Shown here: positions 18,920 to 27,535 of the stretch, one piece after another
How positions within the stretch are numbered: position 1 is the stretch's first letter
How the letters are laid out: each line of letters starts with the position of its first letter
Program-made: the position numbers and the translations under genes
The notes under the pieces: generated by a model
Told to the model about the DNA's origin: nothing
The model's database searches: none
The model's input: the letters and a program-made list of their open reading frames with translations, nothing else
NCBI GenBank assembly: GCA_900314765.1
Contig: OMWN01000028.1
Coordinates: 1 to 64,000 of the forward strand
Reading direction: 5' to 3'
DNA from: an uncultured Selenomonadales bacterium
Lineage (GTDB): Bacteria > Bacillota > Negativicutes > Selenomonadales > Selenomonadaceae
DNA: 64,000 nucleotides

Positions 18920-20311
18920 TTATTTTTGCTGTTCTTTCTTATTCTTATAATCGAGTGCTGCCTCGATGAAATGCTTTGCGGCATCGACGGAGCCAGCGAA
19001 ATGTATGTGAAGATACGAGCCGAGGATGTTGTCCTTCGCGTAGCCCGCGAGATACGGCTCCTTCTTGCGCATTTTCTTGAACGAATACGCGCGCGGATAG
19101 TCCTCGCCAGGATTGGGGTCGCACTCCGATGAGAAATGGAACTCGTGGCCGTGGAGCACCGTGCCCTTCGGGCCAAGAATGGTGTCGCGCATCATCGTCG
19201 CCTCGACGTAGCCGACGGTCTGCAGGTTTCTGTTCATCGTGACCTCGCCCGGCACGATGCCGAGCATCGGGTACGCACTGCCACGGAAATTGATGAGCTG
19301 CCTCATGAGGTACATGAAGCCGCCGCACTCCGCGTAGATAGGCATGCCGTTCGCCGCCGCTTTTTTGATGTCGTCCATCATGATGTTGTTCGCGTTTAGC
19401 TTCTCGGCAAACATCTCAGGGAAGCCGCCGCCGAACATGAGCGCGTCCACATCGGGCACTGCCCAGTCGTGAAGCGGGCTGAACGTCACAATCTCGGCGC
19501 CGAGGCGCTCGAGCACCGCGAGGCTGGCTGGATAGTAGAACGAGAACGCCTCATCATGAGCGACGCCGATGCGCACGCGCTTCTCCGTTGTGGCCGTAGC
19601 CTCGTCGTCCGTCTCGATGGGCGGCGCCGTTTTCGCGAGCCCATACACTCTGTCCACATCGACTTCAGCCGCGACGTGCTTGCCGATTTCCGCGACGACG
19701 CGCTTGTCCTCGGCATTTTCCTCCACAGGCAGGAGCCCCAAGTGACGCTCCGGCATGTGCATTGCCTCGTTGCGCATGATGGCGCCGTACGTGTCAATGC
19801 CGAGCTTTTTGAGCGCCTCGACGATCATCTCCTTGTGCGTCTCGGAGCCAAGGCGATTGACGATGACGCCCGCGATGTTCACAGTCGGGTCGTATTCCTT
19901 AAAGCCGAGCGCGAGTGCCGCAGCCGACTCGCCCATCGATTTCGCGTTTATTACGAGCAGCACGGGCGCATCGAGGAGCTTTGCAAGCTCTGCCGTCGAG
20001 CTGATGCCACCCTTGCCGCCGTCGTAGAGACCCATGACTCCCTCTATGATGCAGACATCGGCATCGCCCGCTGTCTTGCACATGAGGTCACGTATTTTTT
20101 CTTTCGGCACGAGCCACGTGTCGAGATTGTGCGCGTATCTGCCGCTCGCGAGCCTATGATAGCCCGGGTCGATGTAGTCGGGGCCGATTTTGTACGACTG
20201 AACATTGAGCCCTTTGGCGCGCAGCGCCGCGAGAAGCCCCGTCACGATTGTCGTCTTGCCCGACCCACTCTGCGTCGCCGCAATGACGACGCGTGGAATA
20301 TTTTTTTGCAT
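18920..20311 (-). CDS. cbiA: Cobyrinic acid a,c-diamide synthase CbiA
   Basis: Glutamine-dependent enzyme of 463 residues that amidates side chains a and c of cobyrinic acid. The ATP-binding domain has AATQSGSGKTT (residues 12-22), YKIGPDYIDPGYH (about 42) and EGVMGLYDG (about 95). The glutaminase-like domain has the catalytic Cys in YAECGGFMYL (about 335) and a His in LHIHFAG near the end. It is separated from cbiC by 262 bases with a palindromic repeat, the only large break in the operon besides that before cobC, so a second promoter there cannot be excluded. Confidence 0.96.
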   Translation of the reverse strand: MQKNIPRVVIAATQSGSGKTTIVTGLLAALRAKGLNVQSYKIGPDYIDPGYHRLASGRYAHNLDTWLVPKEKIRDLMCKTAGDADVCIIEGVMGLYDGGKGGISSTAELAKLLDAPVLLVINAKSMGESAAALALGFKEYDPTVNIAGVIVNRLGSETHKEMIVEALKKLGIDTYGAIMRNEAMHMPERHLGLLPVEENAEDKRVVAEIGKHVAAEVDVDRVYGLAKTAPPIETDDEATATTEKRVRIGVAHDEAFSFYYPASLAVLERLGAEIVTFSPLHDWAVPDVDALMFGGGFPEMFAEKLNANNIMMDDIKKAAANGMPIYAECGGFMYLMRQLINFRGSAYPMLGIVPGEVTMNRNLQTVGYVEATMMRDTILGPKGTVLHGHEFHFSSECDPNPGEDYPRAYSFKKMRKKEPYLAGYAKDNILGSYLHIHFAGSVDAAKHFIEAALDYKNKKEQQK

Positions 20312-20353
20312 AATGCCTCACCTGTTAAAAATATAATTTTATAGTTTCGTAAA

Positions 20354-20456
20354 GTCACCCCACCACCGCCTACGGCGGTCCCCCGCCACCGACTTCGCTG
20401 GATGTGAGAGAGTAAGCGCTAAAGCACTAACTCTCTCATCACCTCAAGGGGCGGAC
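20354..20456. repeat. Palindromic repeat E with a nested hairpin
   Basis: Outer parts match the simple repeat at 59493-59540 (GTCACCCCACCACCGCC, GGCGGTCCCC, AAGGGGCGGAC). Here about 55 extra bases sit between the CCCC and GGGG arms. They form their own hairpin, TGAGAGAGT/ACTCTCTCA with an inner stem of AAGCGC/GCACT type. The rest of the gap 20457-20573 is AT-rich with no clear signal. Confidence 0.7.
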
Positions 20457-20573
20457 TGAAAACGCTAAAGCTCAAACTTTGCAACGTTTAAAGGGTGAAA
20501 TTATTCGTAAAATTATATTCAAATATTTTAAATTAACGCATCGACAATAACATCCGCTTGTAACTGCTTACAA

Positions 20574-21215
20574 TCAATCGCGTCTGTTGTCGAGGAGATA
20601 CATGATGGCGTTCACGGCGGAGGCCGCTATCGGGCTGCCGCCCTTCGTGCCCTCAACCGTGATGTACGGCACGACGCCATTTTCCGCGAGCGCTTTCTTC
20701 GAGTCAGCCGCGCCGACGAATCCGACAGGAATGCCGATGATGACGGCTGGCAGTATGTGTTCCTCTTTCGCGAGGCGCAACACCTCAAAAAGCGCGGTCG
20801 GCGCGTTGCCGATGGCGATGATGGAGCCCTCGAGGTCTTTGCCGAACGAGCGCATCGCGGCCATCGAGCGCGTGATGCCCTGCTCCTTCGCGATTTTCGC
20901 AATCTCTGGGTCAGACACGCGGCACTCAATCTTTCCGCCGTAGCGATTGAATGACGCCTTGTGAATGCCCGTGCGCACCATTTCGACGTCCGTGTAGATA
21001 TTCGCGCCGCGCTTGAGTGCCGCCTGCGTCGCCTCGATTGCCTTCGGGTGAATGCGAATGACATCTGCATAGCCGACGTCGCCCGACGCGTGAATCATGC
21101 GCGAATAGACTTTCGTCTCCGCCTCCGAGAGATTGAGACCCTCAAGATGCGGCGCGATGATTTCCATGCTGCGGTTCTCAATCGCCATTGGCTGCTTTAT
21201 GAAATCAATGTCCAT
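20574..21215 (-). CDS. cbiC: Cobalt-precorrin-8 methylmutase CbiC
   Basis: Moves the C11 methyl group to C12 to give cobyrinic acid. The 213-residue protein has the catalytic His in SRMIHASGDVGYADVI (about residue 48), DVEMVRTGIH (about 78) and the glycine-rich GNAPTALFEVLRL and GIPVGFVGAADSK stretches of the family. It begins 21 bases after cbiJ. Confidence 0.96.
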   Translation of the reverse strand: MDIDFIKQPMAIENRSMEIIAPHLEGLNLSEAETKVYSRMIHASGDVGYADVIRIHPKAIEATQAALKRGANIYTDVEMVRTGIHKASFNRYGGKIECRVSDPEIAKIAKEQGITRSMAAMRSFGKDLEGSIIAIGNAPTALFEVLRLAKEEHILPAVIIGIPVGFVGAADSKKALAENGVVPYITVEGTKGGSPIAASAVNAIMYLLDNRRD

Positions 21216-21236
21216 GAATGATACCTCATTTCTAAA

Positions 21237-22001
21237 TCATTTACTATTTCCTTTTATGAATTTCAGCACATCGTCAAACGTGTAGACAATGTTGTCGTAT
21301 TTCAGTCTAGGCCTGTCAATCATGACGACAGGCAAATTGATTTTCGCCGCCGCCGTGAGCTTCGTATCCGTGCCGCCAATCTCGCCGCTGTTCTTCGTCA
21401 CGACGACGTCGGCGTGATACTGACGATAGAGCGCGATGTTGAGCTCCTCGGAGAATGGTCCCTGCATCGCGACGATGTTTTTCGGCGTGATGCCGAGCTC
21501 CGTCACCTCGGCGATGACCTTGGCCGTCGGCAATATGCGCGCCGTGATGACGTGGTCCTTAAGATACGGCGACGTCGTGAACGTCTTCACGTTGCGGCTG
21601 CCCGTCGTGAGGAAGACGTTGCGCCCGAGCTCGCCCGCCTTTTTTGCCGCCTCATCGTACGACTCGACAATGTGCACATTGTCGTACAGTATCGGCACGG
21701 CCTCGCGCTCATAGCGCACATACGGAACGCTCATCGCGCGGCATGCGTCCATCGCGTTCTGCGAGACGTTGGCCGCGTACGGATGACTCGCGTCGACGAA
21801 AATCTCGACGCCATTTTCCTTTATGAATGAAATCAGGCCGTCGCGGTCGAGCGGCTTGTCATTGATTTTTATATGCGGGTAGCGCTCGAGCAGCGTCTTG
21901 CCATAGCTGCTGACGACGGACGCCGTCACATCGTAGCCAGCCTCGAGTATCGCCCCCGCGAGCTCACGCCCGTCCTGCGTGCCCGCCGCTACAAATATCA
22001 T
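21237..22001 (-). CDS. cbiJ: Cobalt-precorrin-6A reductase CbiJ/CobK
   Basis: NAD(P)H-dependent reductase of 254 residues that reduces the C18-C19 bond of the corrin precursor. Family features are the N-terminal FVAAGTQDGRELA, DKPLDRDGL (about 52), FVDASHPYAANVSQNA (about 70-85), TTGSRNVKTF (about 130) and KNSGEIGGTDTKLTAA (about 200). The start overlaps the cbiH stop as ATGA. Confidence 0.94.
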   Translation of the reverse strand: MIFVAAGTQDGRELAGAILEAGYDVTASVVSSYGKTLLERYPHIKINDKPLDRDGLISFIKENGVEIFVDASHPYAANVSQNAMDACRAMSVPYVRYEREAVPILYDNVHIVESYDEAAKKAGELGRNVFLTTGSRNVKTFTTSPYLKDHVITARILPTAKVIAEVTELGITPKNIVAMQGPFSEELNIALYRQYHADVVVTKNSGEIGGTDTKLTAAAKINLPVVMIDRPRLKYDNIVYTFDDVLKFIKGNSK

Positions 22002-22735
22002 ATCTTATACCCTCTCGGCGTCACCATCACGCCATCCTTCACGAACGTCTTGCTGTTGCCGATGATGACGATGCTGAACATGTCGATTTCCTCTTTCGTG
22101 AAATCACGCAGATTCGTGATGACTTTGCGCTCGTCCTCGCGCGACGCGCTACGCACGATGCCGACGGGCGTCTCCGGCGATTTGTACTGCATGAGGATAT
22201 CGTGAATTTCCTCGATGTTCTTAACGCGCGATTTACTCTTCGGATTGTAGAGCGCAATGACGAAGTCGCCCTGCGCCGCGAGCATGGCGCGCTTTTTGAT
22301 GAGTCCCCACGGCGTGAGGCGATCCGACAGGCTGATGACGGCGAAATCGTGCATGAGCGGCGCACCGAGCACAGCCGCCGCGCCATTCACGGCGGAGATG
22401 CCCGCGATGATCTCGACCTCCGGCCGCTCGCTCACCTCATACTCGAACGCGATTTCGTAGACGAGACCCGCCATGCCGTAGATGCCCGCGTCGCCGCTCG
22501 ACACCATGACGACATTCCTGCCGTCGGCCGCCGCCTTCACGGCGAGCCTGCAGCGATCGACCTCCTGCATCATGCCCGTGCCGATGACCTCTTTGTCGCC
22601 GATGATGCTCTTTATGAATTTGATGTACGTTGTGAATCCCGCGACGACGTCAGCCGCGTCGATTGCCGCGCGCGCTTTCGGCGTCATCTGGTCGAGATTG
22701 CCCGGCCCAATGCCGATTACCGTTATTTTTCCCAT
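21998..22735 (-). CDS. cbiH: Cobalt-precorrin-3 C17-methyltransferase CbiH/CobJ
   Basis: SAM-dependent enzyme of 245 residues that methylates C17 and drives ring contraction. It begins GKITVIGIGPGNLDQMTPKA, then has SSGDAGIYGMAGL (about 78), GISAVNGAAAVLGAPL (about 105) and FVIALYNPKSKSR (about 150). The start is set at ATG 22735 because the product then begins at the conserved strand; a longer frame to 22783 adds 16 unrelated residues. It overlaps the end of cbiG by 13 bases. Confidence 0.95.
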   Translation of the reverse strand: MGKITVIGIGPGNLDQMTPKARAAIDAADVVAGFTTYIKFIKSIIGDKEVIGTGMMQEVDRCRLAVKAAADGRNVVMVSSGDAGIYGMAGLVYEIAFEYEVSERPEVEIIAGISAVNGAAAVLGAPLMHDFAVISLSDRLTPWGLIKKRAMLAAQGDFVIALYNPKSKSRVKNIEEIHDILMQYKSPETPVGIVRSASREDERKVITNLRDFTKEEIDMFSIVIIGNSKTFVKDGVMVTPRGYKI

Positions 22736-23811
22736 AGTAGTGCCACCGTCACTTTCGCGTATTTTGCCTTGCCCATGGCCCATCGGCCACCTTTTTCGCC
22801 AGCCGCAGAGAGCGCCGCCGCCTCACAGACATTGCCGATGCCAATATTTTTTTTGACAAATGATGATTCATTTAAGTGATATTTGTCTATCGTTTCCTGC
22901 ATTATGTCGTTCTCGAAAAATTTTATATCAATGCCGAGCGACTTCGCGAGCTCAAGGAGCCCCGCCTCATCGCTTTTCTTCGTCGTGCTCGCCATCTCCG
23001 AGACCGCCGCCACGTCCTGCCCGATGCTCTCCACGGCATCGATGAGCGCCGCGCGAATCTCGTCCATCGTCGCGCCCCTGCGGCAGCCGATGCCCGCAAT
23101 GAGTCTTCGCGGCACCATAAAAAGCACGCCATCCATTTTCATGCGCTCGTCGTCCGTGATGAGCACCGCTGGCGCGTCGGGCGCGAATGACGAGACATCG
23201 ACGACGTCCGCCGCGATGCCATATCGCGCGAGCTTCGTCCTAAAAAATTCGCGTCGCTTCATGCGGCTGTCGATGTACCACGCGACTATTTTCTTCTCCA
23301 AAATCGCGCCGTTCACGACCTCAATCATCGGCTTTGGCGTCGGTCTGAGCCCGAGCATCGGCGCAAGTGAGTCGGGCGCGATGAGGTTGTTGACATCCGT
23401 CGCCGTCGTGATGATGGGCTCATTTTTGAGCGCGTCCGCGATCTTGAGCGTCAGCGCATTCGCGCCGCCGACGTGACCCGACAATATGCTCACGGTGTGG
23501 CCGCCGCGCTCATCGATTTCGATGACGGCAGGGTCGCTGAGCTTGCTCTTTATGTGCGGCGCAATCATGCGCACCGCTATGCCGATTGCCGTGATGAAGA
23601 TAAGCGCGTCATAGCTTTTGAATGTTTCCGCCACAGCCTGTGCGAGTGTGCCATACGTGCGCATGGCCGCACGCTCGCTCTCATTCATGTCGCTCGGCAA
23701 TATACGCGTCTTTTTCACGAAGATGTCGATGCTGTCGCCCGAAAGATTCGCAAAGAGCTGCCGCGCGATTTCAAGCCCGCCGTCCGTCACGACGAATACA
23801 GCGCATCTCAT
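22723..23811 (-). CDS. cbiG: Cobalt-precorrin-5A hydrolase CbiG
   Basis: Opens the delta-lactone of the corrin precursor and releases C20 as acetaldehyde. The 362-residue product has the N-terminal part with LIFITAIGIAVRMIAPHI (about 72-90), GGHTVSILSGHVGGAN (about 105-120) and TATDVNN. The C-terminal part has AGIGCRRG (about 240) and GIGNVCEAAAL near the end. ATG 23811 overlaps the cbiF stop as ATGA; a longer frame to 23886 would lie inside cbiF and adds unrelated residues. Confidence 0.95.
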   Translation of the reverse strand: MRCAVFVVTDGGLEIARQLFANLSGDSIDIFVKKTRILPSDMNESERAAMRTYGTLAQAVAETFKSYDALIFITAIGIAVRMIAPHIKSKLSDPAVIEIDERGGHTVSILSGHVGGANALTLKIADALKNEPIITTATDVNNLIAPDSLAPMLGLRPTPKPMIEVVNGAILEKKIVAWYIDSRMKRREFFRTKLARYGIAADVVDVSSFAPDAPAVLITDDERMKMDGVLFMVPRRLIAGIGCRRGATMDEIRAALIDAVESIGQDVAAVSEMASTTKKSDEAGLLELAKSLGIDIKFFENDIMQETIDKYHLNESSFVKKNIGIGNVCEAAALSAAGEKGGRWAMGKAKYAKVTVALLWEK

Positions 23812-24566
23812 TCGCTCGCCTTGCGGAACATGTGACTGAACTCCGGCGCATAGAGGCGCGAGAGCGAGTAATCCGTATCGAGGCAATGGCCGACGACAAT
23901 CATCGCCGTGCGCGTGATGCCTTCTTCCTTTATCTTGTCAACGATTGTGTTGAGCGTCGCGCGGACGATTTTCTGCTCCGGCCACGATGCCTTGTGCACG
24001 ATGGCAATCGGCGTGTCCGGCTCGTAGCCGCCCGCGATGAGCTCATTGACGACATCAGACAGCATGTGCACGGAGAGGAATATGCACATCGTCGCCTTGT
24101 GCGCGGCGAGCGACCTCAGACTCTCGCGCCCCGGCACAGGGGTGCGTCCCTCGTTTCTCGTGATGATGACCGTCTGCGATATGTCAGGCAGCGTGTACTC
24201 CTGCTTCAGAGCGGCCGCCGTCGCGAGGAACGACGAGACGCCCGGCACGACCTCGAAATCGATGTCGTGCTTTTTGAGCTCGTCCATCTGCTCCTGTATC
24301 GCGCCGTAGATGGCGGGGTCACCCGTATGGAGACGCACGACCACCTTGCCGGCCTTCACCGACTCGATGATTTTGTCGATGACCTCCGGCAGCGTCATCG
24401 TCGCGGAATTGTAAATGTCAGCGCCCTCCTTGCACCATTTCAGCACATCGGGGTTGACAAGCGAGCCCGCGTATATGACGACATCAGCCTCGCGCAGTAG
24501 CCTCTGCCCCTTGACAGTGATAAGCTCGGGGTCTCCAGGACCGGCTCCAACGATAAATACCTGCAT
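23808..24566 (-). CDS. cbiF: Cobalt-precorrin-4 C11-methyltransferase CbiF
   Basis: SAM-dependent enzyme of 252 residues methylating C11. It begins QVFIVGAGPGDPELITVKG, with YAGSLVNPDVL (about 40), RLHTGDPAIYGAIQEQ (about 82) and EVVPGVSSFLATAAAL (about 105). ATG 24566 has GGGAGGATATATCA upstream, a clear ribosome site, and matches family starts; a frame to 24656 is longer but not supported. The 104-base gap to cbiT is AT-rich and is the only sizeable gap in the first half of the operon. Confidence 0.95.
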   Translation of the reverse strand: MQVFIVGAGPGDPELITVKGQRLLREADVVIYAGSLVNPDVLKWCKEGADIYNSATMTLPEVIDKIIESVKAGKVVVRLHTGDPAIYGAIQEQMDELKKHDIDFEVVPGVSSFLATAAALKQEYTLPDISQTVIITRNEGRTPVPGRESLRSLAAHKATMCIFLSVHMLSDVVNELIAGGYEPDTPIAIVHKASWPEQKIVRATLNTIVDKIKEEGITRTAMIVVGHCLDTDYSLSRLYAPEFSHMFRKASE

Positions 24567-24670
24567 TGATATATCCTCCCGTAAATAAAAATGATTTAAA
24601 AACCATATATTATTGGAAACGAGAGCCATAATGTCTCGTGTCCATTGCTCACACAATTATAATTTTAAAT

Positions 24671-25264
24671 TTATTTTTTCACGCACGTGACGATGTAAAT
24701 CGGGTTGATGGCCTTTGCCATCTCGTATGGGCCAATCGTCTGCAAGCGGTTGACCTGCACCTGTATGGCCTCGTATTCAAACGTTTTTTTGTGCTCGCGC
24801 ATGTACTGAAGGCACGACGACAGCGTCTGTATCGTGATGCAGTTCAGCACGATGCGGCCATTTGATTTCATATGCTCAGAGATGACGTCGAGTATCGGCG
24901 CGAGGTGACGGCCGCTGCCGCCGATGATGACGACGTCCGGGTCAGGGAGCCCCTCGAGTGCAGCGGGCGCCTCGCCCTCGACCGTCTCGATATTTGTCAC
25001 GCCGAATTTCTCGGCGTTGCGCTTTATGAGGCTGATGCCCTCGCTGTTGCGCTCTATGGAAAGCACTTTGCCTCCTTTCGCCTGCATGGCCGCCTCTATC
25101 GATATGGAGCCCGTGCCCGCGCCGACGTCCCACACCGTGTCGCTCGGCTTTATCCGCGCTTTCGCAATCGTGAGCACGCGTATCTCCTGCTTCGTCATCG
25201 GCACGTCGCCGCGAATGAACTCCGCGTCGTCTATGCCGACGCCGCCAATACGATTAACCGTCAT
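24671..25264 (-). CDS. cbiT: Cobalt-precorrin-6B C15-methyltransferase (decarboxylating) CbiT
   Basis: Class I SAM methyltransferase of 197 residues that methylates C15 and removes the C12 acetate carboxyl. Motifs are DVPMTKQEIR (about 20), the SAM loop WDVGAGTGSISIEAA (about 45), LSIERN and GGSGRHL (about 115). ATG 25264 overlaps the cbiE stop as ATGA. In many organisms CbiE and CbiT are one protein (CobL); here they are separate but coupled. Confidence 0.95.
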   Translation of the reverse strand: MTVNRIGGVGIDDAEFIRGDVPMTKQEIRVLTIAKARIKPSDTVWDVGAGTGSISIEAAMQAKGGKVLSIERNSEGISLIKRNAEKFGVTNIETVEGEAPAALEGLPDPDVVIIGGSGRHLAPILDVISEHMKSNGRIVLNCITIQTLSSCLQYMREHKKTFEYEAIQVQVNRLQTIGPYEMAKAINPIYIVTCVKK

Positions 25265-25926
25265 AAAGAAGTCACCACCAATACACAGTCTGTCGTCTCG
25301 TCCACATCCGCCGCGCCCGCGAGCGTCGTCTCCACGATGCGCTCGTCGCTGTACGAGAGGCGAGACGCTATATAGAGGCGCGCATCGCCCGGCCATCCCA
25401 TTTCCATGAGAATCGTCGGTATCGTGCGCGATGTATATTTCCTGTCGGTCAGCATGCCAATCTTGCGCCCCGGTATAAACTTCAGCGCCTCGTCCGATGG
25501 CCGCCTGCCGTGAAAGCTCAAGAATTCCGCGTCATGCCACGGCAGTGCGAGCCGCGCGAATGCGAACTGTATAGAGCTGATGCCCGGTATCACGCTGATG
25601 ACATCGGCAGGGAACTCGCGGCGAATGGCGTCTAAGAGCGAAAAATAGCCTGGGTCGCCAGAGACCATCACGACGACGTCGCTCGACGTGAGCTCATCGC
25701 GAATGAACGTCATCACGGCGGCGATGTCGCGCTTTATCGTCATCGTACGCTGCTCGCCGTCGTGCTTTGCGTAGTCGGCGAGCACGCGCGAGCCGCCGAC
25801 GAGCACGTTTGCCTCATCTATGGCTTTGCGCGCCGCCGGCAGCATGTAGTCGGGATTGCCTGGCCCTATGCCCGCGACGATGATTTTATGATTATCCATC
25901 TTATCTGTATTTGTCATTTCTTTCAT
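25261..25926 (-). CDS. cbiE: Cobalt-precorrin-7 C5-methyltransferase CbiE
   Basis: SAM-dependent uroporphyrin-III-methylase-like enzyme of 221 residues that methylates C5. It has IIVAGIGPGNPDYM near the N-terminus, VMVSGDPGYFSLLDAI (about 86), VIPGISSIQFAFARL (about 108) and LSFHGR (about 135). The ATG at 25926 overlaps the cbiD stop as ATGA; in-frame ATGs at codons 4 and 10 are possible alternatives. Confidence 0.93.
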   Translation of the reverse strand: MKEMTNTDKMDNHKIIVAGIGPGNPDYMLPAARKAIDEANVLVGGSRVLADYAKHDGEQRTMTIKRDIAAVMTFIRDELTSSDVVVMVSGDPGYFSLLDAIRREFPADVISVIPGISSIQFAFARLALPWHDAEFLSFHGRRPSDEALKFIPGRKIGMLTDRKYTSRTIPTILMEMGWPGDARLYIASRLSYSDERIVETTLAGAADVDETTDCVLVVTSL

Positions 25927-27032
25927 TTCAGCTTATCGAGCTCCCAATGAAGATCTTTTCCTATCGCGCGCGCCGTGTCGTCCATGCCGAGTATGCGCCC
26001 TTGAAGCGTCGAGAGCACCGTCCCGACCTTCATTGCGCCGAACACGTAGCGCTCGGAGCGCATGCTCGCGCGCGCCGCTATGATGTCATAGACGCGCTCG
26101 AGTCCCGCCTGCTCGATGACCGGCATCGCGTCCTCCGTCGTCGTGGCATCGAGGATGCGTCTCACGCCCTCGGCGGGGAGCCCCTCGGCCGCAGCGTACG
26201 CCGCCATCACTTCAAGCCTGCCGTCGCCGATGCGATTGTGCGTGTAGAATGTGCCACCCGCCACCTTCGCGAGCTTCCCGATGTGGCCGAGCAGCATTAC
26301 GCGCTCGACGTGTCTGTCCGCTGCTGCTTTCAGCATAAAGCCGATGAAATTGCTCGTCTGCACGATGGCCTGACGCGGCAATCCGCACTTCATGGCGATG
26401 TTCTCTCCGATTTTGCCCGGCACGAAAATTTGTGATTTATAGCCCGTCGCCATCGCCACATCAATCTGCGGGAGCAGTGAATTTTTGAATCCCTCTTCGG
26501 ACATCGGGCGAAGCACGCCCGTCGTCCCGACAATCGAGAGACCACCGACGACGCCGAGCACAGGGTTCAGCGTCTTTTTCGCGAGCTCGACGCCCGCCGG
26601 TATTGACACCGTCACCTCGAGGTCACCGTCGTCGTGCAGTTCATCGACGACGCTCTTCACGAGCTTTCGCGGCCCGGGATTGATGGACGGCTCACCCGGC
26701 GGCACGGAGAGCCCCGGCTTCGTCACCATGCCGATGCCGTAGCCCGCCTTGAAGACGAGGCCCGCGCCTTTTTCGAGGCGGCGCGTCGTCGTGAAGACCG
26801 ACGTGCCGTTCGTGATGTCGGGATCGTCGCCCGACTCCTTCACGATTTCGACAGTCACATCATCGCCGTCGGCCTTTATGCCCTTCACTTTGATATGGAG
26901 CGGCGTCCCGTCGAGCGCGATGAGCGTGAGCTGATTCATGTACTCGCCGCGCCAATAGAGCAGTGCCGCCTTCACTCCTGCGGCCATGCACGCGCCTGTC
27001 GTGTAGCCGCCCTTGAGTTCCTTTTCTGCCAA
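25923..27032 (-). CDS. cbiD: Cobalt-precorrin-5B C1-methyltransferase CbiD
   Basis: Methylates C1 of the corrin precursor, the methyltransferase specific to the anaerobic route. The 369-residue protein has LKGGYTTGACMAAGVKAAL (residues 6-24), SVPPGEPSINPGPR (about 130), GGLSIVGTTGV (about 185) and HIGKLAKVAGG (about 255). The start is TTG 27032: it gives AEKELKGGYTTG as in the family and follows AGGGGG by 7 bases. That ribosome site is part of a hairpin, so start and terminator overlap. First gene of the operon, under the B12 riboswitch. Confidence 0.95.
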   Translation of the reverse strand: MAEKELKGGYTTGACMAAGVKAALLYWRGEYMNQLTLIALDGTPLHIKVKGIKADGDDVTVEIVKESGDDPDITNGTSVFTTTRRLEKGAGLVFKAGYGIGMVTKPGLSVPPGEPSINPGPRKLVKSVVDELHDDGDLEVTVSIPAGVELAKKTLNPVLGVVGGLSIVGTTGVLRPMSEEGFKNSLLPQIDVAMATGYKSQIFVPGKIGENIAMKCGLPRQAIVQTSNFIGFMLKAAADRHVERVMLLGHIGKLAKVAGGTFYTHNRIGDGRLEVMAAYAAAEGLPAEGVRRILDATTTEDAMPVIEQAGLERVYDIIAARASMRSERYVFGAMKVGTVLSTLQGRILGMDDTARAIGKDLHWELDKLK

Positions 27033-27061
27033 AAATAAACCCCCTGCAAAATGACAGGGGG
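27030..27061 (-). promoter_or_regulatory. Riboswitch expression platform: terminator hairpin over the cbiD ribosome site
   Basis: On the minus strand CCCCCTG (27055-27061) pairs with CAGGGGG (27040-27046) and is followed by TTTATTTTT. The 3' arm is also the ribosome site of cbiD, and its TTG start lies in the T-run. One hairpin could thus stop transcription and mask translation. Confidence 0.75.
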
Positions 27062-27134
27062 ACAAATATTGCGTCGAAAACCGCGCCCCTGCCTATCAAC
27101 CGTAGGACAACGCGCAAAATGCGCGAGACGATAT

Positions 27135-27290
27135 CGAAAAGGCAGGTCTCCTGGCTAAACTCATCGCGCCCGCACGCCTTCCCGAAAATCAGTGGCAGAG
27201 GGACAAACCCATCATGGCGAGCACTCATTCATACAGTGGCGGGACCGCGCCGGGATGCACCGGACTTCCCTTTTAAGCAAATGCGCCTTT
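27135..27290 (-). promoter_or_regulatory. Cobalamin (B12) riboswitch
   Basis: The minus strand shows the conserved parts in order: AAAAGGGAAGTCCGGTG (27258-27274), GGTCCCGCCACTGTATG (27230-27246), GCCACTGATTTTCGGGAAGG (27175-27195) and the B12 box AGCCAGGAGACCTGCC (27141-27156). These define the adenosylcobalamin-binding aptamer. It stands about 100 bases before cbiD and should shut off the whole 14-kb operon when B12 is plentiful. Confidence 0.95.
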
Positions 27291-27301
27291 TCACGGGTTA
27301 T

Positions 27302-27330
27302 ATTATAACGCAATCATTCACAATTTGCCA
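27302..27330 (-). promoter_or_regulatory. Promoter of the cobalamin operon
   Basis: A perfect TATAAT on the minus strand (27302-27307), with a weak TGGCAA (27325-27330) 17 bases upstream. The implied transcript begins just before the riboswitch. Confidence 0.55.
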
Positions 27331-27471
27331 CAGAAAAATATCATCGCGATTTGTTTTCGCGACGCGCAAATGCTGTCATGCAAAAAATTTTTGCGCGCAA
27401 AATTTTCGCTGAAATGTGAAATTGATTCGGCGAGACAACCATCGTCGTTCATCACAATCACCGAGCGCAAC

Positions 27472-27519
27472 AAAAAATGCCAGCCGAAACTTTATATTCA
27501 CTGTAAGTCTCGACTGGCA
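27472..27519 (-). terminator. Terminator behind the DEAD-box helicase gene
   Basis: Arms 27478-27492 and 27505-27519 form a 15-bp stem with wobble pairs (TGCCAGTCGAGACTT and its partner), followed on the minus strand by six T. It insulates the helicase gene from the B12 operon. Confidence 0.8.
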
Positions 27520-27535
27520 CTCTTCAATTTGAATT

